In this document: positions 33,101 to 43,708 of the stretch, one piece after another
Layout: the number at the start of each line of letters is the position of its first letter
How positions within the stretch are numbered: position 1 is the first letter of the stretch
Assembly (NCBI GenBank): GCA_963969365.1
Contig: OZ017751.1
Span: forward strand, 2,108,001 to 2,172,000
DNA length: 64,000 nt
Origin: Asterochloris sp. CNOR1
Lineage: Eukaryota > Chlorophyta > Trebouxiophyceae > Trebouxiales > Trebouxiaceae
Reading direction: 5' to 3'
The notes under the pieces: generated by a model
Told to the model about the DNA's origin: nothing
What the model saw: only the letters and a program-made list of their open reading frames with translations
The model's database searches: none
Translations under genes and position numbers: made by a program

Positions 33101-36100
33101 CATTCCACAGCTTGTTGCACCAGTGGCGGTAGGCCACCACCCTGTTGATGTCTAAGTTGATGTCGCGCCCCTGCAGGGGCACCGCGTGGTGTTGAGACTG
33201 ACTTATCAGCTCATGGTAATCCAGCTGCAGGGGTGCAGGGCGCCACGATGTGCTCTGCGTGGCGCGGCATTGAGATTAGCTGAGCTGCAGGGCAAGCAAC
33301 CACTGCGTGACGAGGAAGCACTAGAGCACTCACTCGTGTAGGCCAGAGATGGCCGAAGCAGGCAGCTTGCTTTGTGCGCCCAGGAGCTCACTGCAGGTGC
33401 TCAGGGGGGTGCTGCATGACATGCATGTGCATGGGTTCACAAGCACGATGCCAACTGCAGCCAGCACTTGGACGCGGGCGCCTAGAAAAAGCTGCACACT
33501 CAAGACAGCTTCGCCATGCTGCTCTGCTGTTCAACAACCACCCCACCTGAGAAGTGTAGGCCGCCAGAGCAAAGCGCAGCGCATCTGTCCCACATTCCTC
33601 GATGCCCGCTGGGAAATCGGCCTTCTGCCCATCCATGGCCCGTTTGACTTCACTCTCAGGCAGGTTGCCGTCTGGAGGCATGCAAGGCTGGCTCAGCTAC
33701 ACCTTCAGGGTACAGGCTGACCAGACAGGACAGTACACCATGCAGCATGCTGGGCTGCAGAACTGATGCTCACACCTTCTACTTGCAGCCAGGCAACATG
33801 GATGCATCCACAGCACAGGCTTCTGCTGCTAAGTAGCCCCTGCAGCCTTCACAAACCAGATGCATGGAACATTGAGGCACCACCAGATGAAAGACCCAAC
33901 GCTACATCTCCCCACAGCCAAACAGGGTGTGCCAACCACTGGAGGTGCTGTCGCCGCACACCTCGAAATGAATATGTTGTGCAGCCCACAGCAGCTCTGT
34001 GGCTGGCACCCTTCCCTCCAGGTGTAGTTGCAACTGCTTCACAGGGACAAGCCCTCCCACATGGCCAGTCAACCACAAGCTTTGATGAAGACAGCACGAG
34101 ACCACCAGTCTTGAGGGCTGCAGGTTCAGCTGTGAGCCTGTCGCTCACCCTTGAGCGTGTCGTGCAGGCCTTGCAGCGTGATGCCCTCAATGACATGCAC
34201 AGGGTCGATGACATTGCCCAGAGACTTGGACATCTTGCGCCCGTGTGCATCCCGCACCATGGAGTGCAGGTAGACCTGCTTGAATGGGACGGTGCCTGCA
34301 CAGAAGGATTGGTATAAAAGGGCTCAGGTGCCACTGCTGCCTGCTTGAAGTGGTAGTGCAACACTGACTGCTGTGGGCATAATCATGGTGAGCCAGACTG
34401 GCTCTCTTCACCAGTTGTCCCATCTTTTGGAGGAACTGGCTGTGCAGGTGTGGGCTGCTGCACAGGCAGCCCACAGGCGCGCCCACCTGTGAGCTTCATG
34501 CCCAGCATGACCATGCGGGCAACCCAGAAGAACAGGATGTCATGCCCTGTCTCCAACAAAGCTCCAGGGTAGAACTTCTGCAGGTCTGGGGTCTGCCGAG
34601 GCCACCCCATGGTGGAGAAAGGCCACAGCCCACTACTAAACCAGGTGTCCAGCACGTCGTCGTCCTGCAGTGGCCATGTTCGGGTTCAGCACACCCAAAA
34701 GTAGACATTTCGGCAGTGAAATCCCTTGGCTGGTGGCTGTCGTGGGCACCAGTATGGAGCTGGCCCTCAATCCGCTGTCAAACCAGCTGTCCTGCATATC
34801 GCATTATCGCAGTCCTTCAGTGGCCTTGGGAAGGTTCAGCACACCCAGAAGAAGACATGTTAGGAGTCGAGTGCTTGGGCTTGTGGTTGTTGTTCTCACC
34901 CCACGGTGGGAAGGAGCCGCAGCCCACTGCTGGGGCAGGAGTTCGACATGTATTGTTGGCCTGCAGTGCCCGTGTCAGCATACCTAGGAGTCGGCATGTC
35001 AGCAATTGAGCGCTTTGGCTTCAGGCTACTGAACCCAGGCACAGCAAGTATGAGCGGCTGATGGCCCGCTGGCGAACGGAACAGGCCCTGGCCACCATTA
35101 AATAAGCCAGCAATGTACGACAGTGTGACTCCTGACCACAGCTCAAAGATAAGGAGGGCTGCCAGCAATTCAAGCATGGAGGACTCACGGTGAACAAGGT
35201 GGCAGAGCTGACCTGAATGAGAGTGAAGCGTTTGCCGGGGAACCGTTTCTCAGCCTGCTGCTCAGCAGCCTCCAGGGTGGCACCAACAACCCACCTGCAG
35301 CCAGAGACAGGCTGGTGGCCCAAGATCCAGCCGGCTGATCACCACCATGCATGAAGGTTGAAGACAGCGCCCATTTTGGAGCAGGCACGCTTGCCCCTTG
35401 TGTGGCTTGCTACCCAGTCAGAGTGACGTGCTTCCAAAGGCATGGAGGCCCAGCATGAAGCCTGCTGAAGCACAGGGGTGAGCGGCCTGGACAAGCCGCC
35501 TGTGCAGAAGCCGCCTGTGGAGGAGCCACATAGCAGACTCCGGAGACAAGCCATGCAGAACTAACCTGTCAGTGCGCTCTGAATTGGTACCAGGCTTGCC
35601 GGCCTCAGGGTCCCCCTCCAGAGAAATGTAGTAGGCAGGTATCCGGTGGCCCCACCACAGCTGCCGGCTGATGCACCAGTCACGGATGTTCTCCAGCCAT
35701 CTGCACACAGTGCAAGGCTCCTCAGGCTGTGCTTGCATGCATATCAAGTCATCAGGAGTCCAACAAAAGTGGTTGCCACTCAGGGTGACAGCACTGCCTC
35801 TTCACGTGATTGCCTGCAGGATGGTACAGTCCTCAGAGCTGGAAAGAGACTACGAAACCCCTCTGCTGGTGATGCAGCCCGCTGCCCTTGCACACAGATC
35901 AACGCAGGTCAGGGACGCAGCTAATCAAATCAGGCCCCAGATTTGTGGCAGTGACAGCACAGCAAGACATGTATGTGCTGTGCCGACAGAGGTTAGAAAA
36001 TGCACCAGGACTTGCTGCACTATGCTGTTGTGTTTCCATTTCGCGGCTCACCTGTACCAGGTGGCCTCAAATTCGCGGGGCACGATCTCCAGCTGCCCTT

Positions 36101-39100
36101 CCTTGACAGCCTGGACGCCCAGTTGCGCCATGCCACCGCAGCTGACCCACCACTGTGGCTTAAGCACCGGTTCAATGATGTCCTTGCTACGGCTGCACAG
36201 CGGTATGTTCATTGCATTGTCGGCCGTGCCCCGGAACAGGCCCTCCTCCTTGAGCCACTCCACCAGCGTCCTGCGCACCTGCAGCCCAAGATGCATAGCC
36301 TGAGTGACAGAGGTCGGGGGGATGCTGCGACTGCTACCCAAGGCCTGAGATGGAGCAGCCCCTTCTCTTCAAGCTAATCTATTGATGTCCTGTGCATCTG
36401 CAGCCAAGCAGACAGGTCAGAGAGCTGATGCCACAGCTGGCTGGGGGCCCGAGAGGACACAGCGCCTTCTCCTTGAGCTATGCCACCAAGTTCCTTCACA
36501 GCTGCTGCTCAGCACATAGGTCAGATCATTGCTGCCAAAAATGACTTGGGACTTGGAAGCGAACAGGCACTTCATGCGTCATCCAGTCTAAGGAGGTCCT
36601 GCGCAGCTGGGGCCACCGACACAACTCCTGATAAGACAAGATGTGCGGCTTGGCTGCAGAAGTCTGCCTGGCAAAGGCAAGCGCCCCTTCACTCCACCAA
36701 AGCCATATGCACCCACAGCCCAGCGGACATTTTAGAGTGGCTTCTGCCACTGAAGTGTACCAGAGCCCTGCAGCACTATGAAGCACCATCCTCAAGGCAG
36801 ACCTCAGCGCAAGCGGGACAGGAGAGGTGCTGCAGGCGCAAGGCGTGCACAATCATGAACTGTGATGTGCATCGGGCGGTTGCCACCTAAGGCACCCCGT
36901 ACCCCCCCAGCCCCCTTTCCTGCCTAGAACAGTGCTGACGTGCATTACAACCGGTGCATGCACCGCGCAAAGCCTTGTGCTGCCAGGCGGCATCCCCGGC
37001 TGTGAGTGCTGACATCACGGACTTTGAAGCCCCCACCAAGCATCATTAGCAGAACCAAATGCTGTGCACAAGTTCAGGCTGCCATGAGAGGGCCCGAGCA
37101 TCTGCTCACATCAAAGCGCTTCTGCCCCTTGAAGCGGCCGCCATGCCTGTTGATGCTGCCATCATCATTTAAAATGTTGATGAACTCCAGTCTGTGGCGC
37201 TTGCCTGTGGCAAAGTCATTGGGGTCATGGGCTGGCGTGATCTTGACAGCACCTGCAGGGCACATGTCTTGCTGTGAGCCTCTGTGATGATGAAGGTCTC
37301 TGTACTGCGTGGCGGGTCTCAAACACGCCCCTGGGCTGTCAAAGTAGCATGCATGCGAACGCCCCTGTGCTGGCTTTGTGCTCCCTGTGGCAGGTACAGT
37401 GCACAGATGCCGTGCAGGCAGCATAGCTTGTGGGCGTCAAGACACCGCATGGCACTTTGACTTGACTCAGCAACAATCAATCGGCTTCAACGTCCTGCAC
37501 TTCAATGCCCACCTGTACCAAATTCCATGTCCACCAGCTCAGCATCCAGCACGATGGGCAGTCTGCGTCCATTCTCGGGATGAACAACAAACTTGCCGTG
37601 CAGGTGCTTGTATCTGCAAGCAGGTGGCCCAGCTCTCGATCACTACAGCCACCATTGAGCCAGCAATTGCAATCAGATAGGGCGCAGGTCTGCGTGAATG
37701 CATCATTTTCTAAGCAGCTGCAGGCTCTCTGCTCCCCTATCACACACAAGCAGCCCAGGTGGACTCAGACATGCAGCAAAAGCTGCCAAGCAACTGCCCT
37801 ACGCTCTGCAGCAGCAGGTGAATGCATGCCCTGCAGCTGCCGCTGCCAGCAGCTGCACGCAGTGCCTTCAGCTGCCCACCTGGGGCCTCCTACATGCACG
37901 TCCACTCACCCATGAGGACTTCCAAGTCCCAAGCAATGTCCCCTGTGCACTAGTCACCCCTGACAAGGAGCTGGCTAGGTCTGGTGTGCAAAGTCGGCGC
38001 CCATGCAAAGGTGACACATTTCTGGAGAGTTGCTTTGGGACCCTCTGGGTGCACATCCATAGCCATATACCCCGAATCTGCTCCCCGAGTCACCCACCTG
38101 GGGTCCTCTGGGTGCACAGCCACAGCTGTGTCCCCAAGCATGGTCTCCGGCCGCGTGGTGGCAACCACAATCTCACCCTCTCCACCCTCCAGGGGGTACG
38201 CAAAAGAGGTGAGGACACCCACTTCAACAGGCTCCGTGTACCCTGGCACCTTGATCAGATCGCGCCCCTTGACCTCATGGTAGTCCACCTGCAGCAGGCA
38301 GAGGCTGCCTACTGGGGGCTTGGATGTAGAGCCCACCCCAAGATGTTTGCCACAGCAGGCAGATCGGGGCGATGACAGTGGCTCAGGCTCCAGCGGGGCG
38401 TGGAAGTGCTATGGGGGACAGGACTATTGGGGAGCATGTACCTGGAGGAGTACACTAGGCTGCCACAGCAGTCCAACCCATGCACCTCCAGCTAAAAGCG
38501 CAGCAGCACAATGACAGGCCTGCTGTCAAGGTCAGACTCCTACACCTCCAAATGTCTATACAGGGGGCAGCCAGCAGCCCCTCACCTCTGTCTGTACACA
38601 GCTGACAGACACGCAGGACCCAACACCAGGCATGCACTGATGTCACAACAGGGCACAGCTGGTCCAGCATGCGCTCTTTGGTACTGCTGTACGAGTGTGT
38701 ACAGGGTGCATCACCAGCGACCAGGCAATTTGCAGGGTGCCAAATTGTGCAGGGTGGTACAGTGCTGCATCAGTGCACACATCTGCACCCACGCTGGTGG
38801 ACCCTACACCCTGAAGCGGCCTCAATATCAATGACAGCTATGTGCAGGGTACAGCAATAAATGCTCTGGCGCTTGGCTGGTGCCTCACTAATTTGCAGGG
38901 CTGTGTGCAGGGTGCAGGACCCCGAGCCCTGAAGTGGCCTCACCTCAATGTCGCTGACAGCCGTGTGCAGGGTGCAGCACCAGTTGACCAGGCGGTTGTC
39001 CCGATAGATGAGCCCGTCCCCATGCAGCCTGACAAAAGCCTCCCGCACGGCCTCGCACAGGTCGTCATCCATCGTGAAGCGCAGGCGCGACCAGTCTACG

Positions 39101-42100
39101 CTGCTGCCAATGCGACACAGCTGGGTGCGGATCTTGCCTCGGTAGTTGTCCACCCAGGTGAAGACCTCCTGCAGGAACTTGTCACGCCCTGCAGGCACAG
39201 CAGGTAGCCACATTTGCGGGTTTCCATTCAAGCGACAGGGCCCCAGGGTTGCAGGTGGGTCCACACTGCTGCCAGCGCAGCACAGCTGGTCGTGGATGGT
39301 GCCCCTGTACTTGTCCACCCTGATGCAGAGGGCATATATCTAGATAACCTACAGCTGCCGACTGCCCAAGCCATCCTGCCATGCAGCCCACTCCCCACCC
39401 CATGACACAAGCTTGTGCCTCATGAAGCCCACCTGTCAAGCCAGCTGCTTCTCAACACATCTGGGTGGCAATGCCGATGTTCTTTCTTTCCAACATCTGA
39501 GGGCACTTGGCCCCCTTCATAGTGATGGCTAGGCGCACAGCTGCTGCTGCCCTAACCCCACAGGCGGCCACAAACGCCTCACCCAAGTCGTGCCGCGTGA
39601 GGCCCTTCTCCCGTGCCAATTGCTTTTCGACAACAGTTTGGGTGGCGATGCCAGCGTGGTCTGTGCCCGGGAGCCACAGGCAGTTGTAGCCCTTCATGCG
39701 GCGCCATCTGACCACTGTGTCCTGGATGGCATTGGTAAGGGCATGGCCCAGGTGCAGGCTGCCAGTCACATTGGGCGGCGGGATCACGATGACAAAGGGC
39801 GGCTTGTCGCTGTCCTCCTCCGGCTTGAAGAAGCCGCACTGCTCCCACCAGTCATACCTGCAGGACAGTGAAGCGTGGAGTGATGTGTCACTTCCTGCTG
39901 GGCGTGCCTTGCATGTGCTGCGGCCCTGAAGAAGGGACTTCAACAGGGGGTGTCTGCATGAGTGCATGAGGTTTACTGAGGTAAAGGCTCATCCTTGTTT
40001 GGCTTGTATGCAGAGGGGCTTTGTGGAAGCCGTGCAGCTCCCACCAGACATACCTGCAGGGGTGCAGGGTTTGCTGGGCTGAGGCTGCCCGCTGCTGCCC
40101 CCGGTCACAAAGGGGAAGCAGGGGGCAGCAGGGGCCAGGGGGCAGCAGGGGGCAGCAGGTTGAGGGTTGAGACTGCTTCTACAAGTATCAGCAGAGCAAG
40201 GCAGGGCAAATAGCTGCTGCAGAGTGTGGCTGCTGGATGGGTCACACAGACAAGCAGCTGCAGGCCAGCAGCACATGTGAAGGGCTGACCTGTCAAAAGC
40301 TGCCGCAGCCTAAAGACAAGAGCTGTGCAGGCCATGCTATTGCAGACCAACGCTGAGGCAGCACATAGGGCCCCTTGCGCCAATAGTTGGCCTCACAAGG
40401 GTGCACCCATCAAGCTGCTGGACACAGAGGAAGCGGCCGCACTGCCCACCAGGCTGCCTCGACTGCCAATGGCAGGTACCCCTTGGCCATTTCGCCGCTC
40501 ACGTCCTTCCTCTGGCCTCTAGGTGTGGTCTGTGCTGCCTCAATGAGCTTCTGCTGCTGAGCTGCATCCTCAGCCTGCAGGCAGGGCAGGCCTCCACATC
40601 AAGCAGCATCCAGGGATTCCTGTCATACTGATGCATCAGCCCCACTCTGCAAATGGCAAGCTTCAGTACAAGGCTGCTGGAGAAGCAAAAGATAGTCAAA
40701 AATGTGAAACAACATCACGCAGCTGTGACACTACAGTGCAGTCTGGCTGGGCCCTGGCATATCTTACCTTCTTGAGATCTGCCTCAGCCTTGGCCTTGGA
40801 CTTTCGTGTGCCTGCTGCCGCCCTGGTGGCCTCTGCCTCCTTGGCCTCCTTGGCTGCTGTAGCCTTAGCAGCTGCCTTTGCCTTCTTGGCAGCCTTCTCT
40901 GCTGCCTTGGCGTCCTGCAGACCAGGAGATAGGCTAAATAAGTGCAAAAGTAATGCAATGGCCATTCTGTATCTCCTGTCCACCTCAACAGGCACCTTGG
41001 GTGTCTTCACGCCAGGCTTGTGTACAACAGTGTACATGGCTAGGCCAGGCCTGTCTACCATTCAGATCACGAGGTCCTTCAACACAACAGCAGCTGCCAG
41101 CATGTCAGCTGAGAGTCAGCTGATGATTCAATTCATCTTTTCTTCTTGATGTGCTCTGCTTGACCCTTGTAACCTCATAGCCAACTCGGCTCAGCCCAAT
41201 GCTGGCCATCACAATCTCCTGAACAGTATGAACATAAGAATGCTGCTGGTCAGGCCCCAGCATTTTGCAGGCTATCATAACTGCACGTCACTGACCATGC
41301 TGTGCAACACCACACCTTCTTTGCCTTCTTCAAAGGGTCCTCTGCCTCGTCCTCTGCCCCTCTGGTGCCAGCCCCGGTGCCATCCCGTGCTGCCCTCGCG
41401 GCAGCACCAGCTCTGCCAGCTGGTGCCGCCCCATCTGTTGATGTACTACCAGCCCTCTGCATGGCCTCAGTCACAGCCTGGTGGCTCACAGGCTGCACTG
41501 CGGGCCCATTCTCAGTGGCTGTGGGGCTGCCAGTGTCCTCATCATCGCTGCCAGCACCAGCGCTCTGGTGTTGCAGCCCATTCTGCCGAGGCGCTGCTGG
41601 CTTCTGCGTTGCTCCCTGGATGGTCCAGCCCACTGCCTTTGTGCACAGCTTGAGTTTACCTGGAGGCATGAGATGCAGCAGACTGAACTAGAGCTCACGT
41701 TGTCCGTATGTGGGGAACTTAAGATGTCGGCAGACCAGAAGCAAGAGCCTTGCAGGCGGCAGAGCCATAGGCTGCAGGCCCCTGTCTGCTGCCATATACC
41801 TGCCAAGGGTGCCCGTTGCACTAATAGCAGGCCGTAGCAGGGAACGGAGGAGTGCGGCAGATGAACCTGCAGCTCCAGCCAGCGCAGGGTGCTCCATGCA
41901 AGTAGCCAGCCAGCGCATGACGCTGTGCAGCTGGCGCTGCTCCTGCTGCCCAATCAGGGACCTGAAGGCCTCCAACAGGGTCAGAGCCATGTTGCTGTCC
42001 GCCAGCGTCAGGGAGTCACCAACCTGCAGCAGGACAGTGCAGCCGCTACTGCTCCTTACGAGTGCCACCTGGACAAGGACCAGCAGCTCCAGTGAAGATT

Positions 42101-42907
42101 TTGGGCGCATAGAGACATATGCATCAGCTGCAGGCATGCGAGAGTCTCACCAGAAAGGTGTGGCTGCTTAGGTGCTGCTCAATAGCCATGAGCGCCCTGA
42201 TCACTTCCTTCTTTGCATCAGCCTGCAGGGCGGTAGCTCTTGAAATTTACCTCCACAGGAGGAGCTTGGGAGCCGATGTATGAGTGGTGACACAAGAAAA
42301 GACCAGGTGCAGCCCATGATCACCTTGTTCAGCAGGTGTACATCTGGCGCTGTCTGGGGCTGCAGCCAGACATTTAAAGGCCGCTCCAGGCCCCTCGCCA
42401 TATCTAACCATGCATCAATTTGACTCTGCACCTCAAAAAACAATATAGCTACAAAGGTATGAGCATTGCAGAGCAACCAGAGACGAGCCTCACCTGCTTG
42501 AGGGGATTCCTGCTTGGATAGATGTCCTGGCCTCGGCCAACAGCCGCTACTGCAGCATGCAACTGTGCAGGCCTAAGCACAGATCTAGGTTGGCTGGCCT
42601 CGCTACATTAGATTGCCAGCAGTTGACAAAGCTGCACAGCAGTCTTACCAAATCTGCAGATTGCAGGGCCTGCATCCAGCCGCTGCTCATTGCTCACTAC
42701 AACAACAGGTCCCTGCAGAGTAATGCAATCGTTGAAAATCCACCTTTTGCACTGCCAGACTCATGCCTGCATTTGGCTTCCACATCACAGCTTGAGCCTG
42801 GCACCTACCTCTGCATTGGAACTGGTTGAGAATGAAGACAATTCCACGTTGGCAAGGTGGCTGGATGCACGGATCTGCAGCATGGGGAGGCTCCCGAAGG
42901 GCTCCAT
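30129..42907 (-). CDS. VARS: Valyl-tRNA synthetase with N-terminal GST-like domain
   Basis: 27 exons: 42907-42809, 42712-42649, 42549-42494, 42425-42324, 42222-42151, 42023-41867, 41659-41316, 40914-40768, 40511-40450, 39857-39583, 39188-38944, 38288-38098, 37613-37513, 37252-37110, 36278-36052, 35700-35566, 35294-35213, 34664-34487, 34295-34149, 33671-33547, 33170-32940, 32499-32363, 32143-32011, 31799-31680, 30992-30780, 30578-30489, 30215-30129. The protein has 1,320 residues. Catalytic signatures: [14 protein letters not shown] (HIGH motif about 403-406), KMSKSLGN (914-918), editing-domain [30 protein letters not shown], and a C-terminal coiled coil. It charges tRNA-Val. Exons 1-6 encode a GST-like module ([50 protein letters not shown]), joined in phase to [12 protein letters not shown] and a Lys/Ala-rich linker. 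The C-terminal join 31680/30992 is the least certain. Many introns hold decayed exon-edge copies. Confidence 0.92.
31040..31285 (-). repeat. Three degenerate copies of ValRS exon 25 start
   Basis: The real exon starts at 30992 (reading [13 protein letters not shown]). Upstream in the intron, on the minus strand, near-copies of the junction and first about 40 bases occur at about 31086-31045, 31171-31123 and 31280-31228, each with the GGACAGGCAGC...GCCCTGGCCAG pattern. The roughly 85-105 bp spacing suggests successive tandem duplication. Confidence 0.75.
34690..35000 (-). repeat. Two degenerate copies of ValRS exon 18
   Basis: Exon 18 (34664-34487) opens at CACTGCAG then [16 protein letters not shown]. 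Between exons 17 and 18 the minus strand carries two older copies, one at about 34980-34840 and one at about 34820-34680. They keep the AGT/AGCGGG/ATTG...CC pattern of the WFSSGLWPF codons and, at their ends, a TCTTCTGGGTGTGCTGAACC-like stretch echoing the exon's FFWVAR codons. Both contain stops and frame breaks. Confidence 0.55.
36375..36620 (-). repeat. Three degenerate copies of ValRS exon 15 start
   Basis: Exon 15 starts at 36278 with GTGCGCAGGACGCTGGTGGA then GTGGCTCAAGGAGGAGGGCC. Copies lie upstream in the intron near 36405-36345 (CTGCAGATGCACAGGACATC, then TTAGCTTGAAGAGAAGGGGC), near 36510-36445 (AGCTCAAGGAGAAGGCGCTG) and near 36615-36555 (CAGCTGCGCAGGACCTCCTT then AGACTGGATGACGCATGAAG). 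This is one of the clearest series in the window. Confidence 0.75.
38030..38075 (-). repeat. Degenerate copy of ValRS exon 12 end
   Basis: Just inside the intron after exon 12 (end 38098), the minus strand has GGCTATGGATGTGCACCCAG then AGGGTCCCA, repeating the exon's own GGCTGTGCACCCAGAGGACC CCA edge. Confidence 0.65.
38690..38930 (-). repeat. Degenerate copies of ValRS exon 11 end and donor
   Basis: Exon 11 ends ...CACCCTGCACACGGCTGTCA, GCGACATTGAG, then GTGAGG (38944). Downstream in the intron, copies of this 3' edge appear near 38915-38880 (CACCCTGCACACAGCCCTGC), 38860-38810 (TACCCTGCACATAGCTGTCA followed by TTGATATTGAG) and, weaker, near 38790-38690. Here the echoed edge includes the 5' splice site rather than the 3' one. 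Confidence 0.7.
39225..39335 (-). repeat. Degenerate copy of ValRS exon 11 interior
   Basis: Upstream of exon 11 the minus strand encodes [20 protein letters not shown], closely matching the exon's own [20 protein letters not shown]. Similarity is lost on both sides, so this is a copied exon fragment left in the intron. Confidence 0.75.
39440..39500 (-). repeat. Degenerate copy of ValRS exon 10 interior
   Basis: About 110 bp after exon 10 ends, the minus strand reads NIGIATQMC followed by a stop, echoing [14 protein letters not shown] of the exon at the nucleotide level (GGCATTGCCACCCAGA against GGCATCGCCACCCAGA, then a matching GAGAAGCAGCTGGC stretch). Confidence 0.7.
40015..40060 (-). repeat. 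Degenerate copy of ValRS exon 10 start
   Basis: In the intron before exon 10 the sequence CTGCAG then GTATGTCTGGTGGGAGCTGC and GGCTTCCACAAAGCC repeats the real junction at 39864-39815 (CTGCAG then GTATGACTGGTGGGAGCAGT, GGCTTCTTCAAGCC). It would read [11 protein letters not shown] against the real [11 protein letters not shown]. Confidence 0.8.
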
Positions 42908-43708
42908 GCCTGGAAGGCTCCTCGAAACCTAATGTGGAGAAAATAGTGGACTGCAACATTTTTCGGGTAGGCATTCAAAGCAAGCACATGCAATGGCCAC
43001 CCGAATAGTCTCAACACAATACAGAAATGTTGGGGCACCCCTAGACTTCTAAGCTCAGCAGGTTCAAAAAACTGTTCAAGGAGAGGTGGCACCTCTGCCT
43101 GCATGGCTTCAGTGCAGTGCAGAGGCCATCAAGTCCCCCGAGAGTCCTTAGATCTTGGCAGGTCGTGGCCCCCATTTACAGCCCAGCGCAATCAGTGCTT
43201 CTGCAACAAGTTTCTCCAAGCAATCTGCAGCAACAGTCAGATGATTAGCTAATTTCCTGAAACCTTCCCAAAGTCATGAATCCTGATCAGAGGGTGTACA
43301 TCTTGACACATTTCACAGCCAGCTGTGGGACGATGTTGTCAATGCAGCCCAGCAGCTGCCACACATTGGGCGTCCTTCCTCCTAGAGGAGGCTAGCAGTT
43401 CTGATCAATGTCTGCAGTGCCGACCTCCCATTGCTTGCCTCTTGCCCCCATGTTTCAGAGCGCACCGAGGCCCTTTCACACTGCTGCAGCAAGCTCCAGT
43501 ACATAAGTTGCTGAGAGTCCATCTCATGTCCTGCAGCTAGCTGCCCCTGCATGGTGGGGATCGTACTTAATGCTTACATCTGCTGTTGTCATCCTGTTCA
43601 TGTCTATGTTCTTACTTTGCAAGACAACATTGCGCCTGAGGACTTGCTGAACCACCAAACACTTCTGGGAAAGCAGAACAGATGAGCTTGAAAGCATGTT
43701 GACCACAC
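42908..43708. other. Intergenic: ValRS promoter and CYP23 3' region
   Basis: About 800 bp with no supportable gene on either strand. It must hold the ValRS promoter/5' UTR next to 42907 and the CYP23 3' UTR near 43708. A minus-strand TGTAA at 43578-43574 is the likely CYP23 poly(A) signal. Confidence 0.5.
43574..43578 (-). terminator. Poly(A) signal TGTAA (CYP23 gene)
   Basis: TTACA on the plus strand is TGTAA on the coding strand, about 130 bp past the CYP23 stop. The role is inferred from position. Confidence 0.45.

Noticed and set aside
41316-41669. ValRS start at the ATG near 41669 (MPPGKLKLC)
   Set aside because: The same bases CCTCCAG form an acceptor, and the upstream GST-C exon ends in the matching phase and completes a recognisable domain, so a start further upstream at 42907 is favoured.
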